64,000 bases of DNA, taken from positions 682,001 through 746,000 of the forward strand of contig NZ_JABBYJ010000001.1 of assembly GCF_012932565.1 (NCBI RefSeq), read 5' to 3'. Position numbers and translations under genes: made by a program. This document shows, piece after piece, positions 1 through 10,952 of this stretch. Origin of the DNA: Sneathiella limimaris (lineage in GTDB: Bacteria > Pseudomonadota > Alphaproteobacteria > Sneathiellales > Sneathiellaceae). Numbering within the stretch: the first letter of the stretch is position 1; every line of letters starts with the position of its first letter. Under the pieces are notes generated by a model. That model worked only from the letters and a program-made list of their open reading frames with translations, ran no database searches and was not told the DNA's origin.

Positions 1-147
1 GCTCATGAAATTGCTCATTTGAAACATATGGATCACAGTCCGCAATTTTGGCGATTTCTTGCTGAAATATACCCTGAATTTGAAGATCCTTTTCAATGGA
101 TGAAAAAAAATGCAGGTAGATTCCACAAATATGATGCAACTATTTAG
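1..147 (+). CDS. YgjP/DUF45-type zinc metallopeptidase, C-terminal fragment
   Basis: This is the last 48 codons of a gene that begins before the window. Frame 1 opens with AHEIAHLKHMDHSPQFW, which contains an HExxH zinc-binding motif (HEIAH) followed by a third histidine in MDHS, and it ends at TAG. The spacing and the following W and P residues resemble the YgjP/M48-like DUF45 family (SprT-like fold), a group of predicted zinc peptidases of poorly defined function. The next gene starts 46 bases downstream on the same strand. The family call rests only on this tail. Confidence 0.7.
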   Translation, partial: AHEIAHLKHMDHSPQFWRFLAEIYPEFEDPFQWMKKNAGRFHKYDATI

Positions 148-193
148 CGTAAACTGTAAGTTAAATTTGCACATTTTGGGAGTGACCATTTGA

Positions 194-1399
194 ATGAGAT
201 ACTTGGGTAAGAATAGTATCTGGTTTACCGTCTTTTTATCTTCAGCCGTAGCTCTTGGTCCTTTGGCTACGGATATGTATTTGCCTACTTTTCCCGTCTT
301 AGAGACTCTTTTTTCGGTTTCGGTTTCAAAAGTCCAATGGACGCTGAGTGTGTTCATGATAGGGCTAGCATGTTTTCAGCTCATTGTTGGCCCGTTGTCT
401 GATCGGTTTGGCAGGAAACCTGTTCTTTTTATCGGTTTACTCATCTTTGTCGCTTCCAGTTACGCAGCCGCACAAGCAACCTCTATCGAAGGCCTCACAA
501 TCGCTCGGTTTTTTCAATCCATAGGCGTGTGTACAGGGGTTGTTATTCCAAGGGCAATGATCCGTGATCTTTTTGAGCGTGAAATGGCGGCAAGAAAATT
601 ATCCCGAATGGGAAGTATTATGGGTTTGGCACCAGCGATAGCGCCGGTTATTGGCGGCTATGTTGCAGTGCACACAGGATGGCCAGGTATCTTTTTATTG
701 CTGATGATATACGGAGTGCTGGTTTTAATTCTCAGCACCTTACTGATAGAAGAATCTCTAAAAAATAAAGATCATAAGGCTATTCATCCTGCCCATATTC
801 TAAGAAATTACAGTGATCTATTATCCTCGTGGCCTTTCATGGGATATGCGCTTACCTGTGCGTTTTGCTTTTCAGGGTTTTTTGCATTTATTTCAGTCTC
901 TTCCCATGTTCTGGTCTCGGTTATGAACGTTCCGATAGAGCAGTTTGGGTATTATTTTGGATGCGTGGTCGTTGGATATATTTCGGGAACCTTGCTGGGC
1001 CCTATTCTGACCTCCCGATTTGGACTGGATACAGCATTATTGTTGGGAACAATTGCCTCTCTCCTCGGTGCGTTTTTACTATGCTTGTTCTTCTACGTGG
1101 ATTTCCAGGTTCCACTCGCCATCATTTTACCTATGATCCTATATGATGTGGGGGTTGGAATCGTCATGCCGCAATCACAGGCGGCCGCAATTCACCCTTT
1201 TCCGGAAAAAGCCGGAGCGGCATCCGCTTTAAGTGGATTCCTGCTGCTAGGATTGGCTTCTTTGACGGGGTTTTTGACGGCGCATTTCTTTACGGGTTCA
1301 GCTTTCTCCCTCACCGTAGCCGTTAGTGTGATGGGGTTGATGGCTTTCGTGATCTGTCGTCTTGCCAGTCGAAAAGTCGTAAAACGGGCGGTCGAATAA
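194..1399 (+). CDS. MFS drug exporter, Bcr/CflA family
   Basis: A 401-residue inner-membrane protein with the hydrophobic periodicity of a 12-helix major facilitator. The N-terminus has the Bcr/CflA hallmarks: LATDMYLPTFP in helix 1 and the loop 2-3 motif GPLSDRFGRKPVL (MFS motif A). A second motif, GLAPAIAPVIGGY, follows at about residues 145-160. Family members export drugs such as bicyclomycin, chloramphenicol or sulfonamides by proton antiport; the substrate here cannot be read from sequence. The gene ends with a basic cytoplasmic tail and is followed by a 94-base gap before the AidB-like gene on the same strand. Confidence 0.88.
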   Translation: MRYLGKNSIWFTVFLSSAVALGPLATDMYLPTFPVLETLFSVSVSKVQWTLSVFMIGLACFQLIVGPLSDRFGRKPVLFIGLLIFVASSYAAAQATSIEGLTIARFFQSIGVCTGVVIPRAMIRDLFEREMAARKLSRMGSIMGLAPAIAPVIGGYVAVHTGWPGIFLLLMIYGVLVLILSTLLIEESLKNKDHKAIHPAHILRNYSDLLSSWPFMGYALTCAFCFSGFFAFISVSSHVLVSVMNVPIEQFGYYFGCVVVGYISGTLLGPILTSRFGLDTALLLGTIASLLGAFLLCLFFYVDFQVPLAIILPMILYDVGVGIVMPQSQAAAIHPFPEKAGAASALSGFLLLGLASLTGFLTAHFFTGSAFSLTVAVSVMGLMAFVICRLASRKVVKRAVE

Positions 1400-1455
1400 A
1401 AAAGTTGAAGGACTTTCCGTTACGATAATCTTGTCGGGGGTAGTTTCATGCGGCA

Positions 1456-1472
1456 CATTACCTTTAGTAATG
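1456..1472. promoter_or_regulatory. Small inverted repeat upstream of the AidB-like gene
   Basis: CATTAC-CTTTA-GTAATG is a six-base inverted repeat about 20 bases before the start codon of the acyl-CoA dehydrogenase gene. It could be an operator or a weak leader hairpin. It is short enough to occur by chance. Confidence 0.3.
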
Positions 1473-1493
1473 AGATAATAAGAGGATCCCCAG

Positions 1494-3185
1494 ATGCCGT
1501 TTCATGCCCCGATGAGTGGACTACCAACCCATGAGGTTGAAAATCAGCCAGCAGCGATGGGTGATCTCAATTATTTAGACATTGACCCTGCATTGAGGGA
1601 AATGATTGATCGTGAAGGCGCTGGATGGGCTTTGGATCATATCCGTAACTTTGCTGCAGACATGGGAACTGCGGAAAGCAGGGAGTTGGCACGGCTGGCT
1701 GACCGGCATTCACCGGAAATTAAACCCTTTGATCCATATGGTCGTCGCGTGAATGAAGTGGAGTTTCATCCCGCCTATCATGAACTGATGAAAAAAGCGA
1801 TGAAAGGCCGCATCCACAATTTTGCCTGGGTGAACGACGGGAAACAGGGCGCTCATGCGGCGCAAATGGCACTTGCCTATATTTTCAGTCAAACCGAAGG
1901 CGGTGTTGCCTGTCCTATGGCGATGACATATGCGGTTTATCCGGCGTTAAAAGCCCAGGAGAATCTCCGTAAAGAATTGGAAGACTTGCTTTTGTCGGAT
2001 GTGTATGACCAACGATCCATTCCAGTTCACCAAAAATCAGGCATGACAATGGGTATGTTCATGACTGAAAAACAGGGGGGATCCGATGTTCGTGCGAATA
2101 GCACAAGAGCGACACCTTTCAAGGAAGCGACAGGACCGGGAGCTGAGTACCTGCTTAATGGTCACAAGTGGTTTTGTTCCGCTCCGATGTCTGATGCGTT
2201 TTTGACGCTGGCACAAACGGAAAAGGGGATTACCTGTTTTTTCCTACCGCGTTGGAAACCGGATGGCAGCCGCAATAATCTATTCATCCAGCGGCTGAAG
2301 GAAAAAGTTGGTAATAAATCAAACGCCTCCAGTGAAATGGAATTCATCGATACATATGCCCTCATGGTGGGTGAAGAAGGACGTGGGGTTCCAACCATTA
2401 TAGAGATGGTTCAACATACACGCCTCTATTGCATAATGGGGTCGGCCGCCTTGATGCGGGCAGGGTTAATCCACGCTATGTATCATGTTTCTAACCGGAG
2501 AGCTTTTCAGAAGCGTTTGATCGATCAGCCCTTGATGCGGGTTTTGCTGGCAGACCTGGCAATGGAGAGTGAGGCGGCTTGCCAGATGATGATGCGTGTT
2601 GCGGGTAGCTTTGACCGGGCAGAAAGCAGCAAGGTTGAAGAGGGTTACAAGCGGATCGTTACAGCCATCGGGAAATACTGGGTTTGTAAGCGAGCCCCGA
2701 ATTTTACATATGAAGCCATGGAATGTCATGGAGGGTCGGGATATGTAGAAGAAAGTCCAATGGGGCGGATATATCGGGAAAGCCCAGTCAACAGCATTTG
2801 GGAAGGTTCAGGAAACGTGATGTGTCTGGATGTCATGCGGGCCATTCTTAGAGAGCCAAAAGCGTTTATGGCGGTTCTTGGCGATTTGAAACAGGATATG
2901 GGTTGGCATCCTGATTATGATCGGGCCTTAAGCGAGATCATTCAAGCCTTTGAAAGTGGTAAACTCGGCGAGGCGCGGGCCCGCTGGTTGACAGAACAGA
3001 TGGCAAAGATAATCCAAGCATCTTTGTTTCACAGAAATGCACCGACAGAAATTGCCAATTGTTTTGCATCCGCCCGTCTGGGCATGGCGGGAGGCCATGT
3101 GTATGGGACCTTGCCAGAAGATGCACCAATTGATCTTATATTGGAAAGAGCTGGCGTGAGCCTGGTCGGAGAGGCTTCCGCATAG
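1494..3185 (+). CDS. aidB: AidB-like acyl-CoA dehydrogenase family flavoprotein
   Basis: The 563 residues align by eye along their whole length with E. coli AidB (about 540 residues): REGAGW near the N-terminus, MTEKQGGSDVRANSTRA and GHKWFCSAPMSDA in the FAD domain, and IYRESPVNSIWEGSGN followed by CLDVMRAI. The glutamate in SIWEGSGN is the acyl-CoA dehydrogenase catalytic base position. AidB binds FAD and DNA and is induced by alkylating agents in E. coli; its chemical role is unsettled. The start is preceded by AGAGGA. The gene stands alone and converges on the penicillin-binding protein gene with a 6-base gap. An isovaleryl-CoA dehydrogenase label is possible in automated annotation, but the full-length similarity favours AidB. 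Confidence 0.88.
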   Translation: MPFHAPMSGLPTHEVENQPAAMGDLNYLDIDPALREMIDREGAGWALDHIRNFAADMGTAESRELARLADRHSPEIKPFDPYGRRVNEVEFHPAYHELMKKAMKGRIHNFAWVNDGKQGAHAAQMALAYIFSQTEGGVACPMAMTYAVYPALKAQENLRKELEDLLLSDVYDQRSIPVHQKSGMTMGMFMTEKQGGSDVRANSTRATPFKEATGPGAEYLLNGHKWFCSAPMSDAFLTLAQTEKGITCFFLPRWKPDGSRNNLFIQRLKEKVGNKSNASSEMEFIDTYALMVGEEGRGVPTIIEMVQHTRLYCIMGSAALMRAGLIHAMYHVSNRRAFQKRLIDQPLMRVLLADLAMESEAACQMMMRVAGSFDRAESSKVEEGYKRIVTAIGKYWVCKRAPNFTYEAMECHGGSGYVEESPMGRIYRESPVNSIWEGSGNVMCLDVMRAILREPKAFMAVLGDLKQDMGWHPDYDRALSEIIQAFESGKLGEARARWLTEQMAKIIQASLFHRNAPTEIANCFASARLGMAGGHVYGTLPEDAPIDLILERAGVSLVGEASA

Positions 3186-3191
3186 GCTCAT

Positions 3192-5300
3192 TTAAGGGCG
3201 TGTATCACTGTCGGCAGGATAGTCTTCCTTCACTTGAGGTGAGTTAGATGTTCCCCCGCTACTGAATGTTTGGACAATTTTATCCCAAATGCTGTCCTGG
3301 TTTTCACTTGGAGTGGTATCATTGACAGCGGTGAAAACAGGCTGGTTTTTGGTTCCAAGTGCACGAACCATGAAATCTTTCCAGGCATAAGAGGGAAGGT
3401 TGCTGCCGGTTACTTTTTTTGTTGCCGTTCCATCATCATTGCCGAACCATACGCCTGCTACCAGCTTTGGTGTAAAGCCAATAAACCAGGCATCCCGGTA
3501 ATCCTGTGTGGTACCCGTCTTACCAGCGGCAGGGAATCCCGGGTTTGCGGATCGCCCTGTCCCGGTTTTCATGGCGCTGGTCATAATATCCCGCATCTCG
3601 TTTACGGTTTGACCCTTGATCATTTGTCCCCGGCCAGAGCTTTTTCGGGAATACAGAACCTCGCCTTTTCGATTTCGAATTTCTTTCACAGCGTAAGGAA
3701 TAACCCCATGGCCACCATTGGCGATAACTGCATAGGCTGAACTCATATCCAATAAGGTGACTTCCTGGGTTCCCAAGGCAATAGATGGATGTGCTTTCAT
3801 GTCACCACCAAGTCCCAAACGGGCGGCCATATTTACCACTCGGTGGCGGCCAATATCCTCGCTCAAACGAATGGCCACAGTATTAATGGATTTGGCAAAT
3901 GCCTCCCGAAGCGTGATGTTTCCTTGATATTTGCGGGTATAATTTTCCGGTTTCCACCCATTAATGTTCACGGGACCATCATAATAGATATCGTCCGAAT
4001 GGCGGCCCGCTTCAAAACCAGCGGTATAAACAATCGTTTTAAAAACTGATCCGGGTTGCCGGTAGGCAGAAGTGGCACGATTGAAGGATGACTTTCCATA
4101 ACTTCGGCCACCGACCATCGCCTTGACTTCCCCTTCCGGACTCATTGCGACAAGGGCAGCCTGAGAAACCCCAAATTTATTCCCGTTTTTGGAGAGTTGG
4201 GTTTCAATGGCCTGTTCTGCAGCTTTTTGCAGGTTGAGATCGAGACTAGTCGTTACTTCAAGATCGTCTTCGTTTCGACCAACATAAGATCGAACTTCAC
4301 TAACGACCCAGTCTGAAAAATAACGTACATTTTTGAAGTTACTCCCAGCGTGGCGGAGAGTTGCCGGATTTTTCACCAACTTGTCCGCTTGAGCCTTGGT
4401 TATAAATTCTTCGGCCTGCATACGGCGAATAACCACGGTTGATCTTTGTTGAGACCGCTTGAGATTTACCGTAGGCGCATAGTAGGTTGGCGCTTTCAGT
4501 AAGCCCGCCAGAAGTGCAGCCTCATTGATCGTAAGTTTGCTGATGTCCTTGTTAAAGTATTTTCGGGTTGCCGCATCAATTCCAAATGTTCCGGATCCGA
4601 AATACATGCGGTTTAGATAGAGCGCGAGAATTTCTTCCTTGCTGTAGTTCGCTTCTAGCCAGAAGGCGAGTAACACTTCGCGAATTTTTCGGGTCATGCT
4701 GCGTTCTGGTGTGAGAAACAGGTTTTTGGCAAGCTGCTGGGTTATGGTGCTACCGCCTTCAACAACTCGGCCTGCCTGATAGTTTCGCCACATGGCCCTA
4801 ACGAGGCTAAAGGGATTGATACCAAAATGGCTGTAAAAATGGGCATCTTCTGTAGCGAGAACAGCTTGTTTCATTTGCACAGGAATTTGCTCAGGTTTTA
4901 GCATTCTCCCATAAAGATCCCCATAAGTCGCAAATGTTTGGCCGCCGTCTGATTTAAGGATCAGGGAGGGACGTTTTTCAATGACGTCAATTCCGGAAAT
5001 GCTAGGCAGGGTATAGGCAAAATAACCCATAACGATGCCAACGAGCAAAACCCCCCATAGAATTACAGTTCCCCCCCAGTTTAGGAGACCAGCCAAAAGG
5101 TGGGAGCTGCGCGAAGAAGCGGGTACCTGAGTGGTTTTGTTTCCTCTGGATGCTTTCGCTTTCGCTGGTTTTTGTGTCTTGGGTTTTTGGGAACGGGAAG
5201 CGTTCAGGCCCCGACGCGGCGGTTGCCTTTGTTCGTAAGACAGTTTCTCAGTATTGGAGGAGGCTGGTTTTTGTGTTGACCGGCGACTTGGTTTTTTCAT
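3192..5300 (-). CDS. Class A penicillin-binding protein 1A-like, glycosyltransferase/transpeptidase
   Basis: A bifunctional peptidoglycan synthase. From the ATG at 5300 it has 702 residues: a basic, proline/lysine-rich cytoplasmic tail (1-65), one membrane anchor (about 68-98), a GT51 domain with catalytic Glu151 in TEDAHFYSHFG and GGSTITQQLAKN at 182-193, then a transpeptidase domain with SVFK (Ser418), SIN (471-473) and KTGTT (594-598). All catalytic motifs are intact. A longer reading from a TTG at 5357 exists, but it would translate straight through a perfect palindrome, so the ATG is preferred. It is somewhat shorter than E. coli PBP1a and may correspond to a PbpC/PBP1A subclass. Confidence 0.9.
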   Translation of the reverse strand: MKKPSRRSTQKPASSNTEKLSYEQRQPPRRGLNASRSQKPKTQKPAKAKASRGNKTTQVPASSRSSHLLAGLLNWGGTVILWGVLLVGIVMGYFAYTLPSISGIDVIEKRPSLILKSDGGQTFATYGDLYGRMLKPEQIPVQMKQAVLATEDAHFYSHFGINPFSLVRAMWRNYQAGRVVEGGSTITQQLAKNLFLTPERSMTRKIREVLLAFWLEANYSKEEILALYLNRMYFGSGTFGIDAATRKYFNKDISKLTINEAALLAGLLKAPTYYAPTVNLKRSQQRSTVVIRRMQAEEFITKAQADKLVKNPATLRHAGSNFKNVRYFSDWVVSEVRSYVGRNEDDLEVTTSLDLNLQKAAEQAIETQLSKNGNKFGVSQAALVAMSPEGEVKAMVGGRSYGKSSFNRATSAYRQPGSVFKTIVYTAGFEAGRHSDDIYYDGPVNINGWKPENYTRKYQGNITLREAFAKSINTVAIRLSEDIGRHRVVNMAARLGLGGDMKAHPSIALGTQEVTLLDMSSAYAVIANGGHGVIPYAVKEIRNRKGEVLYSRKSSGRGQMIKGQTVNEMRDIMTSAMKTGTGRSANPGFPAAGKTGTTQDYRDAWFIGFTPKLVAGVWFGNDDGTATKKVTGSNLPSYAWKDFMVRALGTKNQPVFTAVNDTTPSENQDSIWDKIVQTFSSGGTSNSPQVKEDYPADSDTRP

Positions 5301-5330
5301 GAACGCAGTTCGACTTACCCTTGTGTTTTG

Positions 5331-5352
5331 CAGGTTTAGTAAACTAAACCTG
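5331..5352. promoter_or_regulatory. Perfect 22-bp palindrome upstream of the penicillin-binding protein gene
   Basis: Arms CAGGTTTAGT and ACTAAACCTG (10 of 10 matching) are separated by AA. It lies 31 bases upstream of the preferred ATG of the PBP gene and 55 bases beyond the stop of the upstream secreted-protein gene. There is no T-run after it on the minus strand, so an operator is more likely than a terminator. The binding protein is unknown. Confidence 0.55.
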
Positions 5353-5406
5353 CGCAATCATTACGGCAAAAATAAGTTGTCTGACTGCTAATGGAAAGCT
5401 CAAAAA

Positions 5407-5793
5407 TCAGTTGATATTGGCGACGTATTTAACAGCACCTGATTTTTTTCCAGTGCAAATTTCGTCTGTTCGTTTGATTTTCTCAAAGTTCTTTTTACTG
5501 GCGGTAATCCTTGCATTCAATGATACGCGGGCACAGGCAAAGACCTCACCAGTCCGTTTGTCTTTGCGCGCCTTGATGAATTTCACGGCGCGGCCAACAA
5601 CTTTGATGGATTTATCCAAGGTTGTATCAGTCACCACAGCACTGAGATTGCGTTCATGAATATCCTCAACGACTTTGCGCATCATATATTCTGCGTCTTC
5701 CTTAAGTTCAGGCGAGATTTTACCCGCCGCTTGGGCAGAAAAAGCCAGAAGAGATGAAGCTACAGCTACGCTAATTAGTTTCGTAAATTTCAT
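5407..5793 (-). CDS. Small secreted protein of unknown function
   Basis: I do not recognise the family. The 128 residues start with a clear Sec signal peptide (MKFTKLISVAVASSLLAFS, predicted cleavage after SAQA). The mature part is about 105 residues, lysine-rich, with two cysteines (in FACARVS and DEICTGKKSG) that could form a periplasmic disulfide. The text VVGRAVKFIKARKDKRTGE suggests a small alpha/beta domain rather than a repeat protein. It lies between gyrB and the penicillin-binding protein gene on the same strand, so a periplasmic or envelope role is plausible but unproven. Confidence 0.75.
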   Translation of the reverse strand: MKFTKLISVAVASSLLAFSAQAAGKISPELKEDAEYMMRKVVEDIHERNLSAVVTDTTLDKSIKVVGRAVKFIKARKDKRTGEVFACARVSLNARITASKKNFEKIKRTDEICTGKKSGAVKYVANIN

Positions 5794-5866
5794 GTGGCGT
5801 CCATTTCACAATTTCAATTTCTGTAACTCTGACTGAATAGTGTGAATATTCCGTTAGCCTTGTCAA

Positions 5867-8323
<2,457 letters not shown>

Positions 8324-8329
8324 TTAAGC

Positions 8330-9526
8330 TCAGCATAGTTCGGCCGGACTGATCCGACCTGAATCCACTGTAAAAAATTGTGCCCTCTCCCCCAACTCGG
8401 AAAAGAGTAATTGGTCTGTTCCTGTCATCCAAGCCTGCATGTCGAGAGCGATAATTTCATCGAACAGGGCCTGACGTCTTTTTTGGTCAAGATGGGCAGT
8501 AATTTCGTCTAACAATAATACCGGGGCTTTGCCATGTAATCCAGCCTGTAGACGTGCATCGGCAAGGATTATTGAGATTAAAAGTGCTTTTTGCTCACCA
8601 GTGGAGCATAAAGCGGCTTCTTGATCCTTTTCCCGATGAAAAACAGCCATGTCAGCACGGTGGGGGCCATATGTCGTGCTTCCAGCGCGCCCATCAATTT
8701 GACGTCGTTTTGCCAACTCATCGCGAAAATGATCTTCAGCAGCCAAAGCGGTTAGTCCAGAGACATTGTCTTCAAATTCCCCTGCAATAGTGATTTCGGC
8801 CTTGGGGAAAGCTTTCACACTTGCGTTTGTTGCTTTTTGCTCTTCTTCCAACATAGCCTGATTGAGACGTGCTGTCGTTTCTTCCCGAACCGCATGAATG
8901 GCGAAGCCCAGCTCTGCAAGCCGATGTTCCAAAGAGGAAAGCCAGTGTGGGTCAAGTCTGCCCTCTTTTAAGAGGCGGTTACGCTCCCGCATGGTTTTTT
9001 CATAGAGTGCGGTTCTTTTGGCGTGCTCGGGATCATATCCAAAGGCAAGACGATCGAGAAATCGCCGCCGCCCACCAGCCCCTTCATGAAAAAGCCGATC
9101 CATTTGGGGTGTAAGCCAGCCTACGGATATTAATGACCCAAAATCTGTCGCCTTTAGATTGTTCTCGCCATCAATGCGAACAGTTCGTCGCTCTTGAATA
9201 TCTCCATCGACGATTTTGGTGATGAGACCTGTTCCCAATCGATGTTCAAACTCTTCGTCCTTCAGGAGGGCTGAGACTGCCCAGCCCTTTTTCGCATCCG
9301 TATTGCCTACCTCTTTCAGACGCGCCCGGCGCAATCCACGACCGGGAGAAAAGAAGGAGATTGCCTCCAACAGGTTCGTTTTTCCACTTCCATTAGGTCC
9401 GGTCAGCACAACAGGTCGCGTATCTGTTTCTAATTTCAGGTACGTGTAGTTGCGAAAGTCGGTCAATACCAAGCGCGTGAGTGCGAGAGGGATCAAAGAG
9501 AGCTCCTCATGGGGATAAGGTGCCAC
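8330..9526 (-). CDS. recF: DNA replication and repair protein RecF
   Basis: An SMC-like ATPase that helps RecR/RecO load RecA at gapped DNA. The 398 residues contain a Walker A (GPNGSGKTNLLEAI, about residues 43-56), the signature STGEQKALLIS and a Walker B (PVLLLDEITAHLD) near the C-terminus, with a coiled arm region between. It starts 19 bases after dnaN. The first codon at 9526 gives an N-terminal extension of about 12 residues (MAPYPHEELSLIP) before the usual RecF start region (LTRLVLTDFRNY), so a slightly later start is possible. Confidence 0.95.
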   Translation of the reverse strand: MAPYPHEELSLIPLALTRLVLTDFRNYTYLKLETDTRPVVLTGPNGSGKTNLLEAISFFSPGRGLRRARLKEVGNTDAKKGWAVSALLKDEEFEHRLGTGLITKIVDGDIQERRTVRIDGENNLKATDFGSLISVGWLTPQMDRLFHEGAGGRRRFLDRLAFGYDPEHAKRTALYEKTMRERNRLLKEGRLDPHWLSSLEHRLAELGFAIHAVREETTARLNQAMLEEEQKATNASVKAFPKAEITIAGEFEDNVSGLTALAAEDHFRDELAKRRQIDGRAGSTTYGPHRADMAVFHREKDQEAALCSTGEQKALLISIILADARLQAGLHGKAPVLLLDEITAHLDQKRRQALFDEIIALDMQAWMTGTDQLLFSELGERAQFFTVDSGRISPAELC

Positions 9527-9545
9527 AAAAACCTGAGCCGTGGGA

Positions 9546-10664
9546 TCAGACCCGCATTGGCATCAAGACATACAGGGCTCCGTCATCTGTCCCGTCTTTG
9601 ACAATTGTCGGTGACTGAGCATCCGCAAGCTCGAAATGGGCGTTTGTTCCTTCAATCTGGCCGGTAATATCCAACAGATATTTTGAATTAAAGCCGATCT
9701 CCAGATCTCCAGAATTATAGCTTGCCGCGAGCTCCTCAGTGGCGCTGCCACTGTCTGTTCCAGTAGCAGACAAAGTCACAGTGTCGTCACTCAAGGTTAA
9801 TTTGATCGCTCGGGATTTTTCAGTCGAAACTGTGGAAACCCGGTCAACAGCCTGGGCAAAGGTCTTACCATCCAGTTCTAGAACCTTATTGTTTCCTGAA
9901 GGGATGACCCTTTCATAATCAGGGAACGTTCCGTCGATCAATTTGGATGTCAGAATTGTATGGTCAAAATTGAAACAGATCCGGTTGTCAGAGAGGGAGA
10001 TATTGATATCCCCTTCGCTGTCGTCAATCAGTTTGCGCAGCTCATTTACTGCTTTTCTTGGAACGATTACACCTGGAATATTTTCAGCATCAGTTGGCAT
10101 CGGTGTTTCTACGCGAGCCAGCCTATGGCCATCAGTGGCAACCGCCCGAAGCACAGGAATACCCTCATTCTTGGCCGCATGTAGATAAACACCATTGAGG
10201 TAATAGCGGGTTTCTTCTGTTGAAATTGCAAACCGTGTCTTGTCGATCAGCCGCTTCAATTCTTTAGAGGTCAGTGTGAAGCTATGTGGAAGCTCCCCTG
10301 TCTCCATAATGGGGAAATCATCTTTTGGAAGGCAGGATAGAGCAAACTGAGAACGTCCAGCCCTGACCGTAATCCGACCATCAGCACTCTGATAGTCAAG
10401 TTCAACTTGGGACCCATCAGGCAATTTGCGGACGATATCATAGAGCAGGTGGGCTGGTGCAGTAATCGCGCCGGGTGTTTGGATGTCCGCAGGGACTTGC
10501 TCATTGATCGCGAGATCCAGGTCTGTAGCAACAAGGCCAAGCATACCATTTTCAGCGCTTAACAGAATATTGGAGAGGATTGGAATAGTATTCCGACGTT
10601 CGACAACACTCTGCACATGGTTCAGTGCACTCAGTAGGGTACTGCGTTCGATTGTGAGTTTCAT
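9546..10664 (-). CDS. dnaN: DNA polymerase III beta sliding clamp
   Basis: The ring-shaped processivity clamp, 372 residues, the normal length. The start MKLTIERSTLLSALNHVQSV and the three repeated clamp domains are plain, with LLYDIVRKLPDG and ATDGHRLARVETP as typical DnaN text and the ending YVLMPMRV. The gene is separated from dnaA by a 288-base gap, larger than the gaps on its other side, so it may have its own promoter in addition to read-through from dnaA. Confidence 0.98.
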   Translation of the reverse strand: MKLTIERSTLLSALNHVQSVVERRNTIPILSNILLSAENGMLGLVATDLDLAINEQVPADIQTPGAITAPAHLLYDIVRKLPDGSQVELDYQSADGRITVRAGRSQFALSCLPKDDFPIMETGELPHSFTLTSKELKRLIDKTRFAISTEETRYYLNGVYLHAAKNEGIPVLRAVATDGHRLARVETPMPTDAENIPGVIVPRKAVNELRKLIDDSEGDINISLSDNRICFNFDHTILTSKLIDGTFPDYERVIPSGNNKVLELDGKTFAQAVDRVSTVSTEKSRAIKLTLSDDTVTLSATGTDSGSATEELAASYNSGDLEIGFNSKYLLDITGQIEGTNAHFELADAQSPTIVKDGTDDGALYVLMPMRV

Positions 10665-10952
10665 AGGTTCAACTAAACTTTCTGACTTTCCCTAATGCGG
10701 AAGCCCCATAATGCCCGATTTTGGTGCTTCACATCAACATTATTATCCCTGATTCGAAAAGGAAAAACTAGCACTTAAGAGGTTGATTCTAAAAAATGAA
10801 TCAGACCTGCTGTTTCTCCACTCCTGAACATCAATAATATTGGCAGGACTATACCAGATGTCTGAGCGGTTGCCTAAGTATTTCGGCTTCACTGAGAAAT
10901 GGATAAAAAAGGTCGACCATGCCGGGTTTGAGGGCTTAGTGGTGTGTTGAAA
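10665..10952. other. dnaA-dnaN intergenic region
   Basis: No gene is visible. TGATTC-taaaaaat-GAATCA, flanked by further partly paired bases, forms a short hairpin near 10784-10803, but no T-run follows on the minus strand, so it is not a convincing terminator. The nearest thing to a DnaA box is TTATCCCTG at about 10743, which has two mismatches to TTATCCACA. The gap probably holds the dnaN promoter. Confidence 0.5.

Noticed and set aside
5301-5357. TTG start adding 19 residues to the penicillin-binding protein
   Set aside because: It would place a perfect 22-base palindrome in the coding sequence and lacks a ribosome-binding site.
10743-10751. DnaA box in the dnaA-dnaN gap
   Set aside because: TTATCCCTG differs from the consensus at two positions and stands alone.
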